In this document: positions 1-5,715 of the stretch, piece by piece
Layout of the letters: each line of letters begins with the position of its first letter
Numbering within the stretch: position 1 is the stretch's first letter
Origin: an uncultured Eubacteriales bacterium
GTDB taxonomy: Bacteria > Bacillota > Clostridia > Christensenellales > Aristaeellaceae
Assembly: GCA_900553315.1 (NCBI GenBank)
Contig: USCW01000113.1
Coordinates: forward strand, 1-5,755
Direction of reading: 5' to 3'
Length of the DNA stretch: 5,755 nt
Position numbers and translations under genes: made by a program
The notes under the pieces: model-generated
Told to the model about the DNA's origin: nothing
Databases searched by the model: none
Seen by the model: the letters and a program-made list of their open reading frames with translations, nothing else

Positions 1-40
1 CCGGGGGAGGCGCTTCTCTTAGAGAAGCGGCCTCCCCCGG
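1..40 (-). terminator. Long GC-rich palindrome 3' of the DUF2142 gene, probable terminator or intergenic repeat
   Basis: Bases 1-10 (CCGGGGGAGG) pair perfectly with 31-40 (CCTCCCCCGG), and 11-19 (CGCTTCTCT) is complementary to 21-29 (AGAGAAGCG). Only the G at 30 is bulged, and the innermost pairs must open to form a loop. The structure starts 19 nt past the DUF2142 stop codon on the minus strand, where a transcription terminator is expected. The window edge cuts off the bases that would hold a minus-strand T-tract. On the plus side the hairpin is followed by AAAAC, so it is not a plus-strand terminator. A similar palindrome lies at 5674-5715, so a dispersed intergenic repeat is an alternative. 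Confidence 0.6.
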
Positions 41-59
41 AAAACTCCATATTTCCTTT

Positions 60-1568
60 TTACATTGTTCCATTCATGATGCAGCTTAGACAGTAAACGT
101 GCAGGAGACCATAGCAGAGGTTCAGGAACCAGAGCGGGGACTTTTTAACGGAGACATTGCCGCCGTCCAGCGCCACAAGCACCAGCGGGATCAGCGGCAC
201 AAAATAACGGCCCTGCACGCCCTCAATGCCCTCCGCGTACATGGGCGTCCATGAGATCATCATCACACCGTAAACCGCGAGAATCACCAGCATGGCAACA
301 CCTAAGCTCGCGGCACGCTCGCCGGGGCGCAGATTGCGTGCGGCGCCCTCATGAGAAAGCAGATAAACGCTCATCAGCATGACGAGGATGAAGCACCAGA
401 CCATGCCGCCCTCCATGTTCAGCGTCAACCCGCTGAGCTGACTGCCTACGCTGGTTTCCGCCAGCCAGAAGAAGGTGGACGGCATCAGCGTGTGCAGGAA
501 AATTTGGATCGTCTCAAGGGGATGCGCGAGGATCCAGCTGATGGTGTAATAGCCCGTTCCGCCGTCCGCAGCCAGCGCCGCCTGATTCATCATGTAAGGG
601 ATCTGCACCAGCACGGTCATCAGCGCCGCTCCGCCCAGCACACCCAGCGCATAGCCCCACTTGCGTCCCTTGGAAGAGAAGCGCTCCGCAGGCACAGCCA
701 TCAGAAGCAGCAGAAGAAGGATGTAAACTACCTTGCCCGGAGACTGCACAATGCCCGTCACCGCCAGCGCAATGCCTTGACGGCGAGTGATCTTGCCCTC
801 CTGCAAAATCAAGCGGAGTATCTGCGCAATCAGCAGCAGCGCCATACCGTTAATCATACTGTCGGGCGAGAGCGAACCCGCTTGCTGCATGGCCATGGGC
901 ACCAGCGCCGCAAAAACCATCGTCCACTTCCAGCGAGGCATCTGCTTCACCGCGAAATAGCACAGCGTCAAATAGGCCGCCAGATTGCACAGACTGCCCA
1001 GCAGCATGACCCACATGCGGCTAAGCTTCAGCAGCATGGCAATGGATACGCCGATGATCTGCGGCAGGTATACCAGCACAAAGGTAGTGTTGCCTCCGGA
1101 GAAGGGCACCAGTTCACCGGTGAGCTGCTCGCCGGTCAGGCCGGTAATCAGCGTCTCGATGCCTTCCAGCGTGTTGACGTGGGACACCAGACCAACGGTG
1201 TCAAGGTAATTGCTGTCCGCCACCATGCCGCCGTTGATGAGCGGACACACATGCGCCAGAATCGCCAGATAATGGGCGTGTTCGTCCGGCGCGGAAAAGG
1301 GCGCGACCATCAGCATATAACACAGCCCCAGCGGAATGCCCAGCAGGAGCAGCATATGCTCCGGCTTCATTCTAGGGCGAAGCAGCAGCACCGCCAGCGC
1401 CACGCACACGGCCAGTACGCCGAAGCGGCTGCACACCATCAAAAAGCTGTCGCCCAGCTCATATTCCGCATCAAAGGAAACGATGCTGACAATGAGCAGA
1501 ACGCACCCCAGCAGCACCAACGCGCCGCTGAGAAGAATACGCTGATTTTTCTTCAATCGAGAAATCAT
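60..1568 (-). CDS. DUF2142 family multi-spanning membrane protein
   Basis: A 502-aa integral membrane protein with roughly 11-13 hydrophobic segments. It matches the DUF2142 family (PF09913) as I recall it: an early loop with APDEHAHY (acidic pair D95-E96), a block with YLPQ (167-170), the QQAGSLSPDS segment (228-237), and the C-terminal GVQGRYFVPLIP (450-461). The family has no firmly assigned reaction. The DE pair in the first large loop resembles the acidic motif of GT-C glycosyltransferases, and relatives often sit near polysaccharide genes, so a role in surface glycan transfer is an inference. The start at 1568 was chosen because AAGGAGG lies 9 nt upstream and the next residues (MISRLKKNQR) form a basic cytoplasmic N-terminus before the first membrane helix. 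The open frame continues to 1679, but that stretch overlaps the preceding gene and has no better start. The gene lies 34 nt behind the 67-aa membrane protein, probably in one operon, and ends in front of a strong palindrome. Confidence 0.9.
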   Translation of the reverse strand: MISRLKKNQRILLSGALVLLGCVLLIVSIVSFDAEYELGDSFLMVCSRFGVLAVCVALAVLLLRPRMKPEHMLLLLGIPLGLCYMLMVAPFSAPDEHAHYLAILAHVCPLINGGMVADSNYLDTVGLVSHVNTLEGIETLITGLTGEQLTGELVPFSGGNTTFVLVYLPQIIGVSIAMLLKLSRMWVMLLGSLCNLAAYLTLCYFAVKQMPRWKWTMVFAALVPMAMQQAGSLSPDSMINGMALLLIAQILRLILQEGKITRRQGIALAVTGIVQSPGKVVYILLLLLLMAVPAERFSSKGRKWGYALGVLGGAALMTVLVQIPYMMNQAALAADGGTGYYTISWILAHPLETIQIFLHTLMPSTFFWLAETSVGSQLSGLTLNMEGGMVWCFILVMLMSVYLLSHEGAARNLRPGERAASLGVAMLVILAVYGVMMISWTPMYAEGIEGVQGRYFVPLIPLVLVALDGGNVSVKKSPLWFLNLCYGLLHVYCLSCIMNGTM

Positions 1569-1602
1569 AGGAAAGAACCTCCTTGATTCAGTGGAAATGC
1601 CA

Positions 1603-1806
1603 TCATGCACGGGGCGCACGACGCATGCCGGCGCGAAGCGCACGAAGACGCTGCCGAACCCGTCGTCCGTATACCGCAAAGAACACGCCCACCGTCATCG
1701 CAACGCCCAGCAGCGCACCGGGAAGAACAGAGGCCTCCGCAGCAGCCAAAGCGACAGGGGCAGACAGCACAAAGCAGACAAGACAGGCGCAGAACAGCAC
1801 AAGCAT
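1603..1806 (-). CDS. Small membrane protein with arginine-rich tail, unknown function
   Basis: I do not recognise this 67-aa protein. Residues 1-22 are strongly hydrophobic and include three cysteines (C6, C8, C11), acting as either a signal-anchor or a first membrane helix. Residues 29-46 form a second hydrophobic helix. The last 20 residues are very basic (GRRVRQRLRALRAGMRRAP), suggesting a cytoplasmic tail or nucleic-acid or lipid contact. The start is supported by AAAGGAG placed 8 nt upstream of ATG. An upstream in-frame ATG at 1905 has no ribosome binding site and sits just after the kinase stop. The gene lies between the sensor kinase (108-nt gap) and the DUF2142 gene (34-nt gap), and the neighbouring gene has an equally good ribosome site, so the two are probably co-translated from one mRNA. 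It may be a helper subunit of the DUF2142 protein, but this rests only on adjacency. The basic tail could partly reflect high GC content, so some doubt remains. Confidence 0.7.
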   Translation of the reverse strand: MLVLFCACLVCFVLSAPVALAAAEASVLPGALLGVAMTVGVFFAVYGRRVRQRLRALRAGMRRAPRA

Positions 1807-1881
1807 GACAAACGCTCCTTTCACCCTCAACCTTTTTATAAGAACGGTACAGTACAGCGTTTCCTTCCAGAAAAATGCGCC

Positions 1882-1898
1882 GCAGGAAAATTTTCTGC
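1882..1898 (-). other. Weak hairpin with T5 run behind the kinase gene
   Basis: In the 108-nt gap 1807-1914, the minus strand reads GCAG, then AAAATTTTC, then CTGC, a short imperfect palindrome whose centre is AAAATTTT. A T5 run follows at 1875-1871 after a 6-nt gap. The four G/C-containing pairs are too weak for a confident terminator, so partial readthrough from the kinase into the miniprotein gene is plausible. A TATAAA-like box on the minus strand (about 1836-1841) has no good -35 partner at the right spacing, so I cannot call a separate promoter. Nothing else is recognisable in this gap. Confidence 0.25.
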
Positions 1899-1914
1899 AA
1901 CTCATTTTTTGGGT

Positions 1915-3399
1915 TTATTCTGTTTTTTCCACAAGCGGCAGCTTGAACCAGAATGTCGTCCCTTCGCCCTCCTGACTGTCCACGCCATAGGGGACGTTGT
2001 GCGCTTCCAGAATACTGCGCACGATGCTTAATCCCAGTCCGGAGCCCTGGATAGCCCGCTTGTGGTTCTCCTTGGCCCGGTAGTAGCGGTTCCAGATCAG
2101 GGGCAGCTCGTCGGCGGGTATGCCCTTGCCGCTGTCATGGATGGCAATGCGCGCCATGACCCCCTCAATCGTCTGGGTCACGGTAACAGTCTTGTCCTCG
2201 CCGGTGTAGGTCAGGGCGTTGTTGATGAGGTTGTACACCACCTGCCCGATGCGGCTCTCATCCGCCACCACGGTGCAGTTCTCCACCGGGGTGAAGAGAA
2301 TCTGATACCCGTCCTGCTCCTTGAGCTTGTTATAGCGGGTCAGGATGGCAGAGATGCTTTCCGTCAAGTTGAAGGGCGCAGGCTCCAGCTTCAGCGTGCC
2401 CGCCTGCAATTTGCTGAAGTCCAGCAGCTCCGTCACCAGCGAGGAAAGACGGTTCGTCTCGTCAATGACGATCTGCATGTTCTCCGGAGTGTTCTCGCCC
2501 GGAATATCCCGCATGACCTCGGCATAGCCGCCGATCATGGTCAGGGGCGTGCGCAGGTCATGGGAGATATTGGCGATCAGCTCCTGCTGCAAATGCTCCA
2601 CCTGACTCAGCTCGTCCGCAGCCTTGACCAGCGTATCGTTCAGCTCGCTGATCTCCTGATAGCGGTCACTGTGGGCGGGACGCTCATACTTGCCGCGAGC
2701 CAGCGCACGGGCCGCCTGATTCGTCTCCACAATGGGGCTTGACACCCGATGGGACAGCAGCGTCGCCAGAAGCAGCGCCAAAAGCAGCACGATCAGCGTA
2801 ATCAGCGCCAGTTGGGAGCGCAGGGTGCTGACCGTCGCGTCCAGCGGCGTGATGGTTGCGTTGAGCATGATATAGCGCACGCTGCCGTCCGCCAGCGTCA
2901 CGCGATAGCTATACAGCAGACTCAACTGCTGGGGCGCATTCTCCGGGGGGGTGCGACCGATAAAGCGGTCATTGGTGTAGCGGTCGTTCCGCCGGGGCTT
3001 GATGGAAAAGGAGCGCAGAATAGGCTCCTCTGCCTCGTCGGCAATCTGGCGGAAAAATTCCAACGAATGGCTGTCCGCGTGATGCAGCACGCAGAAGATG
3101 TTCGCCTCGCAGGAGACCACCGGCGTGCCCTCCCCATCCAGAATCAGCACGCACACGTCGTTCTGATTGGACAGGCGCTCGGCCAGCGCGTCCAAATCGG
3201 CATTATCAATGTTCTGAGCCAGAATCTCCCCGGTGGACTGCACGGTACGCGTCTTGAAGAAGCGATAGAAATCGTCCAGCAGCACCACCTGAAACAGCCA
3301 CAAAAGCCCGATCACCAGCACCACGAAAAGCACCATATACAGCATGACCTGATGCTGTATGCGCGGATGACGGCGGACGGCCTTCTTATTCCTGCTCAA
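1915..3399 (-). CDS. Two-component sensor histidine kinase (HAMP, HisKA, HATPase_c)
   Basis: A 494-aa membrane sensor kinase that autophosphorylates a histidine and passes the phosphate to the response regulator encoded just upstream. Order of parts (numbered from the TTG start): basic N-terminus; membrane helix 1 at about 20-41; extracytoplasmic sensor region about 42-194; helix 2 about 195-215 (LITLIVLLLALLLATLL); HAMP linker about 216-266; HisKA with the H-box ISHDLRTPL (phospho-acceptor H280); ATPase domain with N-box NLINNAL (about 390-396), G1 DSGKGIP (422-428) and G2 GSGLGLSI (452-459). All catalytic motifs look intact. The TTG start at 3399 overlaps the regulator's stop codon by 14 nt, with a purine-rich GGGGAG/GGGG stretch upstream. 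The frame stays open to an ATG at 3441, deep inside the regulator gene, which is less likely; an ATG at residue 19 would leave no basic segment in front of helix 1. The sensor loop holds a Cys/His cluster (C97, C103, H106, H107, H111). The signal is unknown; the architecture is PhoR/VanS-like. Confidence 0.93.
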   Translation of the reverse strand: MSRNKKAVRRHPRIQHQVMLYMVLFVVLVIGLLWLFQVVLLDDFYRFFKTRTVQSTGEILAQNIDNADLDALAERLSNQNDVCVLILDGEGTPVVSCEANIFCVLHHADSHSLEFFRQIADEAEEPILRSFSIKPRRNDRYTNDRFIGRTPPENAPQQLSLLYSYRVTLADGSVRYIMLNATITPLDATVSTLRSQLALITLIVLLLALLLATLLSHRVSSPIVETNQAARALARGKYERPAHSDRYQEISELNDTLVKAADELSQVEHLQQELIANISHDLRTPLTMIGGYAEVMRDIPGENTPENMQIVIDETNRLSSLVTELLDFSKLQAGTLKLEPAPFNLTESISAILTRYNKLKEQDGYQILFTPVENCTVVADESRIGQVVYNLINNALTYTGEDKTVTVTQTIEGVMARIAIHDSGKGIPADELPLIWNRYYRAKENHKRAIQGSGLGLSIVRSILEAHNVPYGVDSQEGEGTTFWFKLPLVEKTE

Positions 3400-4054
3400 A
3401 GCGATACCCCACTCCCCGCAGGGTCGTAATGCGGTCGGCATACGGCCCTAGCTGACGGCGCAGCAGCTTGATATGCGTATCCAGCGTGCGGTCGTCGCCG
3501 AAGAAATCATAGCCCCAGATCTCAGAAAGCAGCTTCTCGCGGGTCAGCGCAATGCCGCGGTTGCGCACTAAATAGAAGAGTAAATCATATTCCTTGGGGC
3601 TCAGGTCGAGAGGCTTGCCCTCCAGCGTGACCCGCCGGGCGGTGAAGTCCACCCGCAGGTCGCCGATGTCCACCACCTCGCGGCTTTCACTCTTTGCGCC
3701 GCTGCGCTTGAGGATCGCGCCCACGCGCATCATCAGCTCCTTGGGGGAGAAGGGCTTGACCACATAGTCGTCAATGCCCAGCTCAAAGCCGTGGAGCTTG
3801 TCATACTCCTCACCCCGGGCGCTGAGCATCAGGATCGGCACGGCGCTGGTCTTGCGAATTTCCCGGCACGCGGAGAAGCCGTCCAGATCAGGCATCATCA
3901 CGTCCATGATAATGAGGTCGAAATCCTGCTGGCGGCAAAGCTTCACCGCCTGCATGCCGTTTTCAGCCTCGGTCACGTCGTATTGCTCAAAGGTCGCATA
4001 TTTTTTGATCAGCTCGCGGATGCGGGCTTCGTCGTCAACAACAAGCAGCTTCAT
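3386..4054 (-). CDS. OmpR/PhoB-family response regulator
   Basis: A 222-aa DNA-binding response regulator, normal length for the OmpR/PhoB group. The receiver domain (about 1-118) has the acidic pocket D7-D8, the phospho-acceptor D51 within IIMDVMMPD, the switch residue S78 (LMLSARGE), and the conserved K100 in VVKPFSPKE. The winged-helix effector domain (about 128-220) shows LSPKEYDLLFYLVRNRG, the recognition-helix region DDRTLDTHIKLLRRQL and the terminal RGVGYRFE wing. The start at 4054 is fixed by AAAGGAG 7 nt upstream and by the canonical receiver start MKLLVVDDE; an in-frame ATG ten codons earlier has no such support. A sigma-70-like promoter lies about 50 nt upstream. The stop overlaps the kinase gene, so the two are translated together and form a cognate pair. 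Targets are unknown; autoregulation and control of the downstream miniprotein/DUF2142 genes are plausible inferences. Confidence 0.96.
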   Translation of the reverse strand: MKLLVVDDEARIRELIKKYATFEQYDVTEAENGMQAVKLCRQQDFDLIIMDVMMPDLDGFSACREIRKTSAVPILMLSARGEEYDKLHGFELGIDDYVVKPFSPKELMMRVGAILKRSGAKSESREVVDIGDLRVDFTARRVTLEGKPLDLSPKEYDLLFYLVRNRGIALTREKLLSEIWGYDFFGDDRTLDTHIKLLRRQLGPYADRITTLRGVGYRFEQE

Positions 4055-4101
4055 AGGATAACTCCTTTCGCACAAGGCTTTCATTCGGAGAAATCACCCA
4101 C

Positions 4102-4130
4102 AGTATACGCCCTGCGGGGAACGGATGCAA
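4102..4130 (-). promoter_or_regulatory. Sigma-70-type promoter of the two-component operon
   Basis: On the minus strand, TTGCAT (4130-4125) is followed after exactly 17 nt by TATACT (4107-4102), a close match to the vegetative -35/-10 boxes at ideal spacing. Transcription would start near 4094-4096, giving a short leader of about 40 nt to the regulator's ATG at 4054, with its AAAGGAG site inside. The -35 box lies directly downstream of the T-run of the terminator at 4133-4166, so the operon is insulated from the PDZ gene. Confidence 0.75.
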
Positions 4131-4132
4131 GC

Positions 4133-4166
4133 AAAACCTCCGCCGTCAAAGAGGCGACGGCGGAGG
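4133..4166 (-). terminator. Rho-independent terminator, minus strand
   Basis: An 11-bp perfect GC-rich stem (CCTCCGCCGTC paired with GACGGCGGAGG, 4166-4156 with 4147-4137) closes an 8-nt loop and is followed on the minus strand by TTTTGCTT. On the plus strand it is followed by C and a run of A, so it points leftward. It would end transcription coming from the PDZ gene, or from any small transcript in 4167-4320, just before the promoter of the regulator operon. Confidence 0.75.
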
Positions 4167-4211
4167 CAAAAAGGATAAGGATGAAGAAGGTTCATGTCAT
4201 CGCTTCAGCTC

Positions 4212-4230
4212 GGAAAGGCGCCGCCTTTCC
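4212..4230. other. 8-bp perfect hairpin in the intergenic region
   Basis: GGAAAGGC (4212-4219) pairs with GCCTTTCC (4223-4230) around a 3-nt loop. There is no T-run on either side, so it is not an obvious terminator. It lies within the 305-nt gene-free stretch 4055-4359, which otherwise holds the operon promoter, the terminators at 4133-4166 and 4321-4353, and AT-rich sequence with no clear second promoter. It could be a structure in the 3' part of the PDZ transcript, part of a small RNA, or chance. Confidence 0.4.
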
Positions 4231-4320
4231 ATGGGTGCATCCTATCACTTCCTTTCAAATTCCATTTGCTGTGTTCAAAACATTTTCAGGGTAAAGAGGT
4301 TCACCACATGTTATCTATAT

Positions 4321-4353
4321 AAAAACGCCAACATCCGGCCCAAAGCCGGGGCG
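4321..4353 (-). terminator. Candidate first terminator of the PDZ gene
   Basis: Starting 6 nt after the PDZ stop codon, the minus strand has CGCC+CCGGC (4353-4345), a 5-nt loop and GCCGG (4339-4335). A 5-nt bulge and GGCG (4329-4326), which can pair with CGCC, then lead into TTTTT and an AT-rich tail. The position and T-run fit a terminator, but the bulge makes it weaker than the perfect stem at 4133-4166. The two may act in tandem. Confidence 0.45.
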
Positions 4354-4359
4354 GCGGGA

Positions 4360-4773
4360 TCATTGTCCATCCTTGTGAACAAAGTCCACGGTTATGCGCT
4401 GTCCCTGACGGCGCAGTTCGAAGGAAAGCTTGCTGCTGCCTTCCATGCCCTCCATCAACGTATCCAGCGCAGCGGCGGAGGAGAGCGGCTCGCCGTTGAG
4501 GCTCAGCAGTTGATCTCCGGCCTGCATTCCCTGCTGATCGGCGGGGCTATCCTGCATGACGGCCAGCACATTCACGCTGCCATTCTTATCCTCCAGCACC
4601 AGACCCAGCGACGCGGCCTGAAGGGGCATATCGGCAGCGAGCCGCTGAGACGGCACTTCGGAGCTTGAGCGCGGCAGGGTCAGCAGCAGGATCGGCGCCA
4701 GCACCAGCGCGATCAGCACAGCACAGGCCAGCCGGTAACGCTTGCGAAGCCTTGCCAGTGTGGAATCCCTCAC
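4360..4773 (-). CDS. Membrane-anchored single PDZ-domain protein
   Basis: A 137-aa protein with a basic N-terminus (RLRKRYR, 8-14), one membrane helix (about 15-33) and one PDZ domain (about 52-133) that would lie outside the membrane. The PDZ call rests on the pattern SPADQQGMQAGDQLLSLNGEPL: the SPA-x3-GM-x-AGD-x-LLS-NG core (76-94) seen in bacterial PDZ domains of HtrA, RseP/SpoIVB and Ctp proteases. No catalytic domain is present, so it is not itself a protease; it may recruit protein C-termini to a partner or act as a scaffold. The start is a GTG at 4773, with AAAGGAGG ending 10 nt upstream. The frame stays open to 4968, but that would overlap the divergent TraX gene and pass over the ribosome site. 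It is separated from the two-component operon by terminators and shares the 76-nt upstream region with the TraX gene. An unusual stand-alone PDZ protein; the partner is unknown. Confidence 0.85.
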   Translation of the reverse strand: MRDSTLARLRKRYRLACAVLIALVLAPILLLTLPRSSSEVPSQRLAADMPLQAASLGLVLEDKNGSVNVLAVMQDSPADQQGMQAGDQLLSLNGEPLSSAAALDTLMEGMEGSSKLSFELRRQGQRITVDFVHKDGQ

Positions 4774-4849
4774 GGTGCGCTCACCTCCTTTGGTTGATGA
4801 AAAAAGGATAATGGAGAAAAGTGAAGAATGGATGAATACGTATTGAAGG
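4774..4849. promoter_or_regulatory. Divergent intergenic region with 10-bp palindrome
   Basis: This AT/GA-rich region must carry start signals for both the PDZ gene (minus) and the TraX gene (plus). It holds the PDZ ribosome site (CACCTCCTTT on the plus strand, 4782-4791), a GATAAT box on the plus strand (4807-4812) without a convincing -35 partner, and a perfect palindrome AATACGTATT (4835-4844) flanked by two GGATGAAT copies. The palindrome could be an operator. No promoter can be called with confidence in either direction. Confidence 0.3.
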
Positions 4850-5662
4850 ATGAATGAATTTGTGAAAGGCTGGGATTTTCGGATGATAGCTGTGCAGCCC
4901 AAGTCCCCGCTTGCGGGCAATACGGCCACCGGCGCACTCAAAATCATCGCGCTGTGCTTTATGTTCATGGATCACGCGGGCAAGATGCTTTTCCCCAACG
5001 TGCCTGAATTGCGCGTGCTGGGGCGCATTGCGTTCCCGCTGTATGCATGGTGCTTGGTGGTAGGCTTTCACTACACGCGCAATGTATGGAAATACGGTCT
5101 GCGTCTGCTGCTGGTGGGTGCGGTCTCTCAGCCGCTGTACATGCAGGCGCTTCAGCACACGTGGACGGAGCCGAACATTTTCCTGACGCTGTTGATGGGG
5201 TTGCTCGCGCTGATCTGCGTTTCCGAGAAGGCATGGGAGCAGAACAGTCTCACGCTGAGGATTGTTGGCCGGGCGTTGGCAGCGGTTGGGCTGGCGGCGG
5301 TTCTGGTATTGACCGTTCTCCTGCGCTGTGATTACGGCTGGAAGGGTGTTCTGTTGGTTGTCTTGCTGCACGCGGTGCGGAACAGCCGAGCCGGTTTGGC
5401 GGCGGTAATGGTGGCCTTCTGTCTCTACTGGGGTACCGGCAGCAGCACGATCATACGCTTATTTGATCTGCCGATTCAGCAGCTTTCCGGCGCAGCAAAC
5501 ACGCTTCTCTCCCCCTGGCTTCGGATACAGGCCATGGCCATTTTATCCGCGCCCTTCATCCTCTTCCCGTGGAAGCGCGACCTTCGCATCCCTCATTGGC
5601 TAGGCTACGCCCTCTACCCCGCCCATCTCCTCCTCCTCTGGGGGTTGGAGGCGATTATGTAG
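4850..5662 (+). CDS. TraX family membrane protein
   Basis: A multi-pass membrane protein of up to 270 aa (about 8 helices) of the TraX family (PF05857). The archetype is F-plasmid TraX, which N-acetylates pilin; Bacillota homologues are chromosomal and of unproven substrate. Family signs in order: TGALKIIALCFMFMDHAG with the DH pair D41-H42; LRVLGRIAFPLYAWCLVVGF (54-73) followed by TRN (76-78); SQPLYM (93-98); NIFLTLLMGLLAL (109-121); DYGWKGVLL (161-169); QAMAILSAPFIL; and the C-terminal GYALYPAHLLLLW with YPAH at 256-259. The acetyltransferase assignment is therefore from family knowledge only. No pilus or conjugation gene is nearby, so a role in acylating an envelope molecule is more likely than pilin modification. 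The start is uncertain: ATG 4850 has no spaced ribosome site; GTG 4862 has AAGGA 11 nt upstream; ATG 4883 has AAAGG 13 nt upstream. All conserved motifs lie after 4900, so the call is unaffected. A palindrome follows the stop. Confidence 0.9.
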   Translation: MNEFVKGWDFRMIAVQPKSPLAGNTATGALKIIALCFMFMDHAGKMLFPNVPELRVLGRIAFPLYAWCLVVGFHYTRNVWKYGLRLLLVGAVSQPLYMQALQHTWTEPNIFLTLLMGLLALICVSEKAWEQNSLTLRIVGRALAAVGLAAVLVLTVLLRCDYGWKGVLLVVLLHAVRNSRAGLAAVMVAFCLYWGTGSSTIIRLFDLPIQQLSGAANTLLSPWLRIQAMAILSAPFILFPWKRDLRIPHWLGYALYPAHLLLLWGLEAIM

Positions 5663-5673
5663 TAAGGTGTGTT

Positions 5674-5715
5674 GCGAGGGAGGGGCCTTTTCTGAAGAAA
5701 AGTCCCCTCCCTCGC
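5674..5715 (+). terminator. Long GC-rich palindrome 3' of the TraX gene, terminator-like
   Basis: Bases 5674-5685 (GCGAGGGAGGGG) pair perfectly with 5704-5715 (CCCCTCCCTCGC). After one C-T mismatch, CTTTTC (5687-5692) pairs with GAAAAG (5697-5702) around a TGAA loop. It begins 11 nt after the TraX stop codon. No T-run follows on the plus strand (next bases GCTCCCTCCC), so classical intrinsic termination is uncertain; it could act as an mRNA 3'-end stabiliser, a terminator for a convergent gene beyond the window, or a dispersed repeat. The remaining 5716-5755 contains no gene I can see, but its CTCCCTCCC could compete for the left arm. Confidence 0.6.

Noticed and set aside
351..1586. Long plus-strand open frame of 411 codons opposite the DUF2142 gene
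   Set aside because: Its translation is full of His, Gln and Arg without any domain pattern, typical of the antisense of a hydrophobic GC-rich gene; no ribosome site, and the minus-strand gene is clearly real.
1565..1900. Alternative 111-codon minus-strand frame overlapping the miniprotein
   Set aside because: It is Cys/Arg-rich without structure and lacks a well-placed ribosome site, whereas the 67-aa frame has AAAGGAG 8 nt before its ATG.
2062..3429. Two plus-strand open frames of 226 codons each opposite the kinase gene
   Set aside because: They mirror the kinase coding strand, contain no recognisable domain and have no supporting ribosome site.
4231..4668. Plus-strand 145-codon frame opposite the PDZ gene
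   Set aside because: It is an antisense shadow; the minus-strand frame encodes a clear PDZ motif and membrane anchor.
4774..4968. N-terminal extension of the PDZ protein to an ATG at 4968
   Set aside because: It would overlap the divergent TraX gene and read through the AAAGGAGG site that serves the GTG start at 4773.
4965..5371. Minus-strand frames opposite the TraX gene
   Set aside because: They have shadow composition (Gln/Arg/His-rich) and no ribosome site; the plus-strand frame carries conserved TraX motifs.
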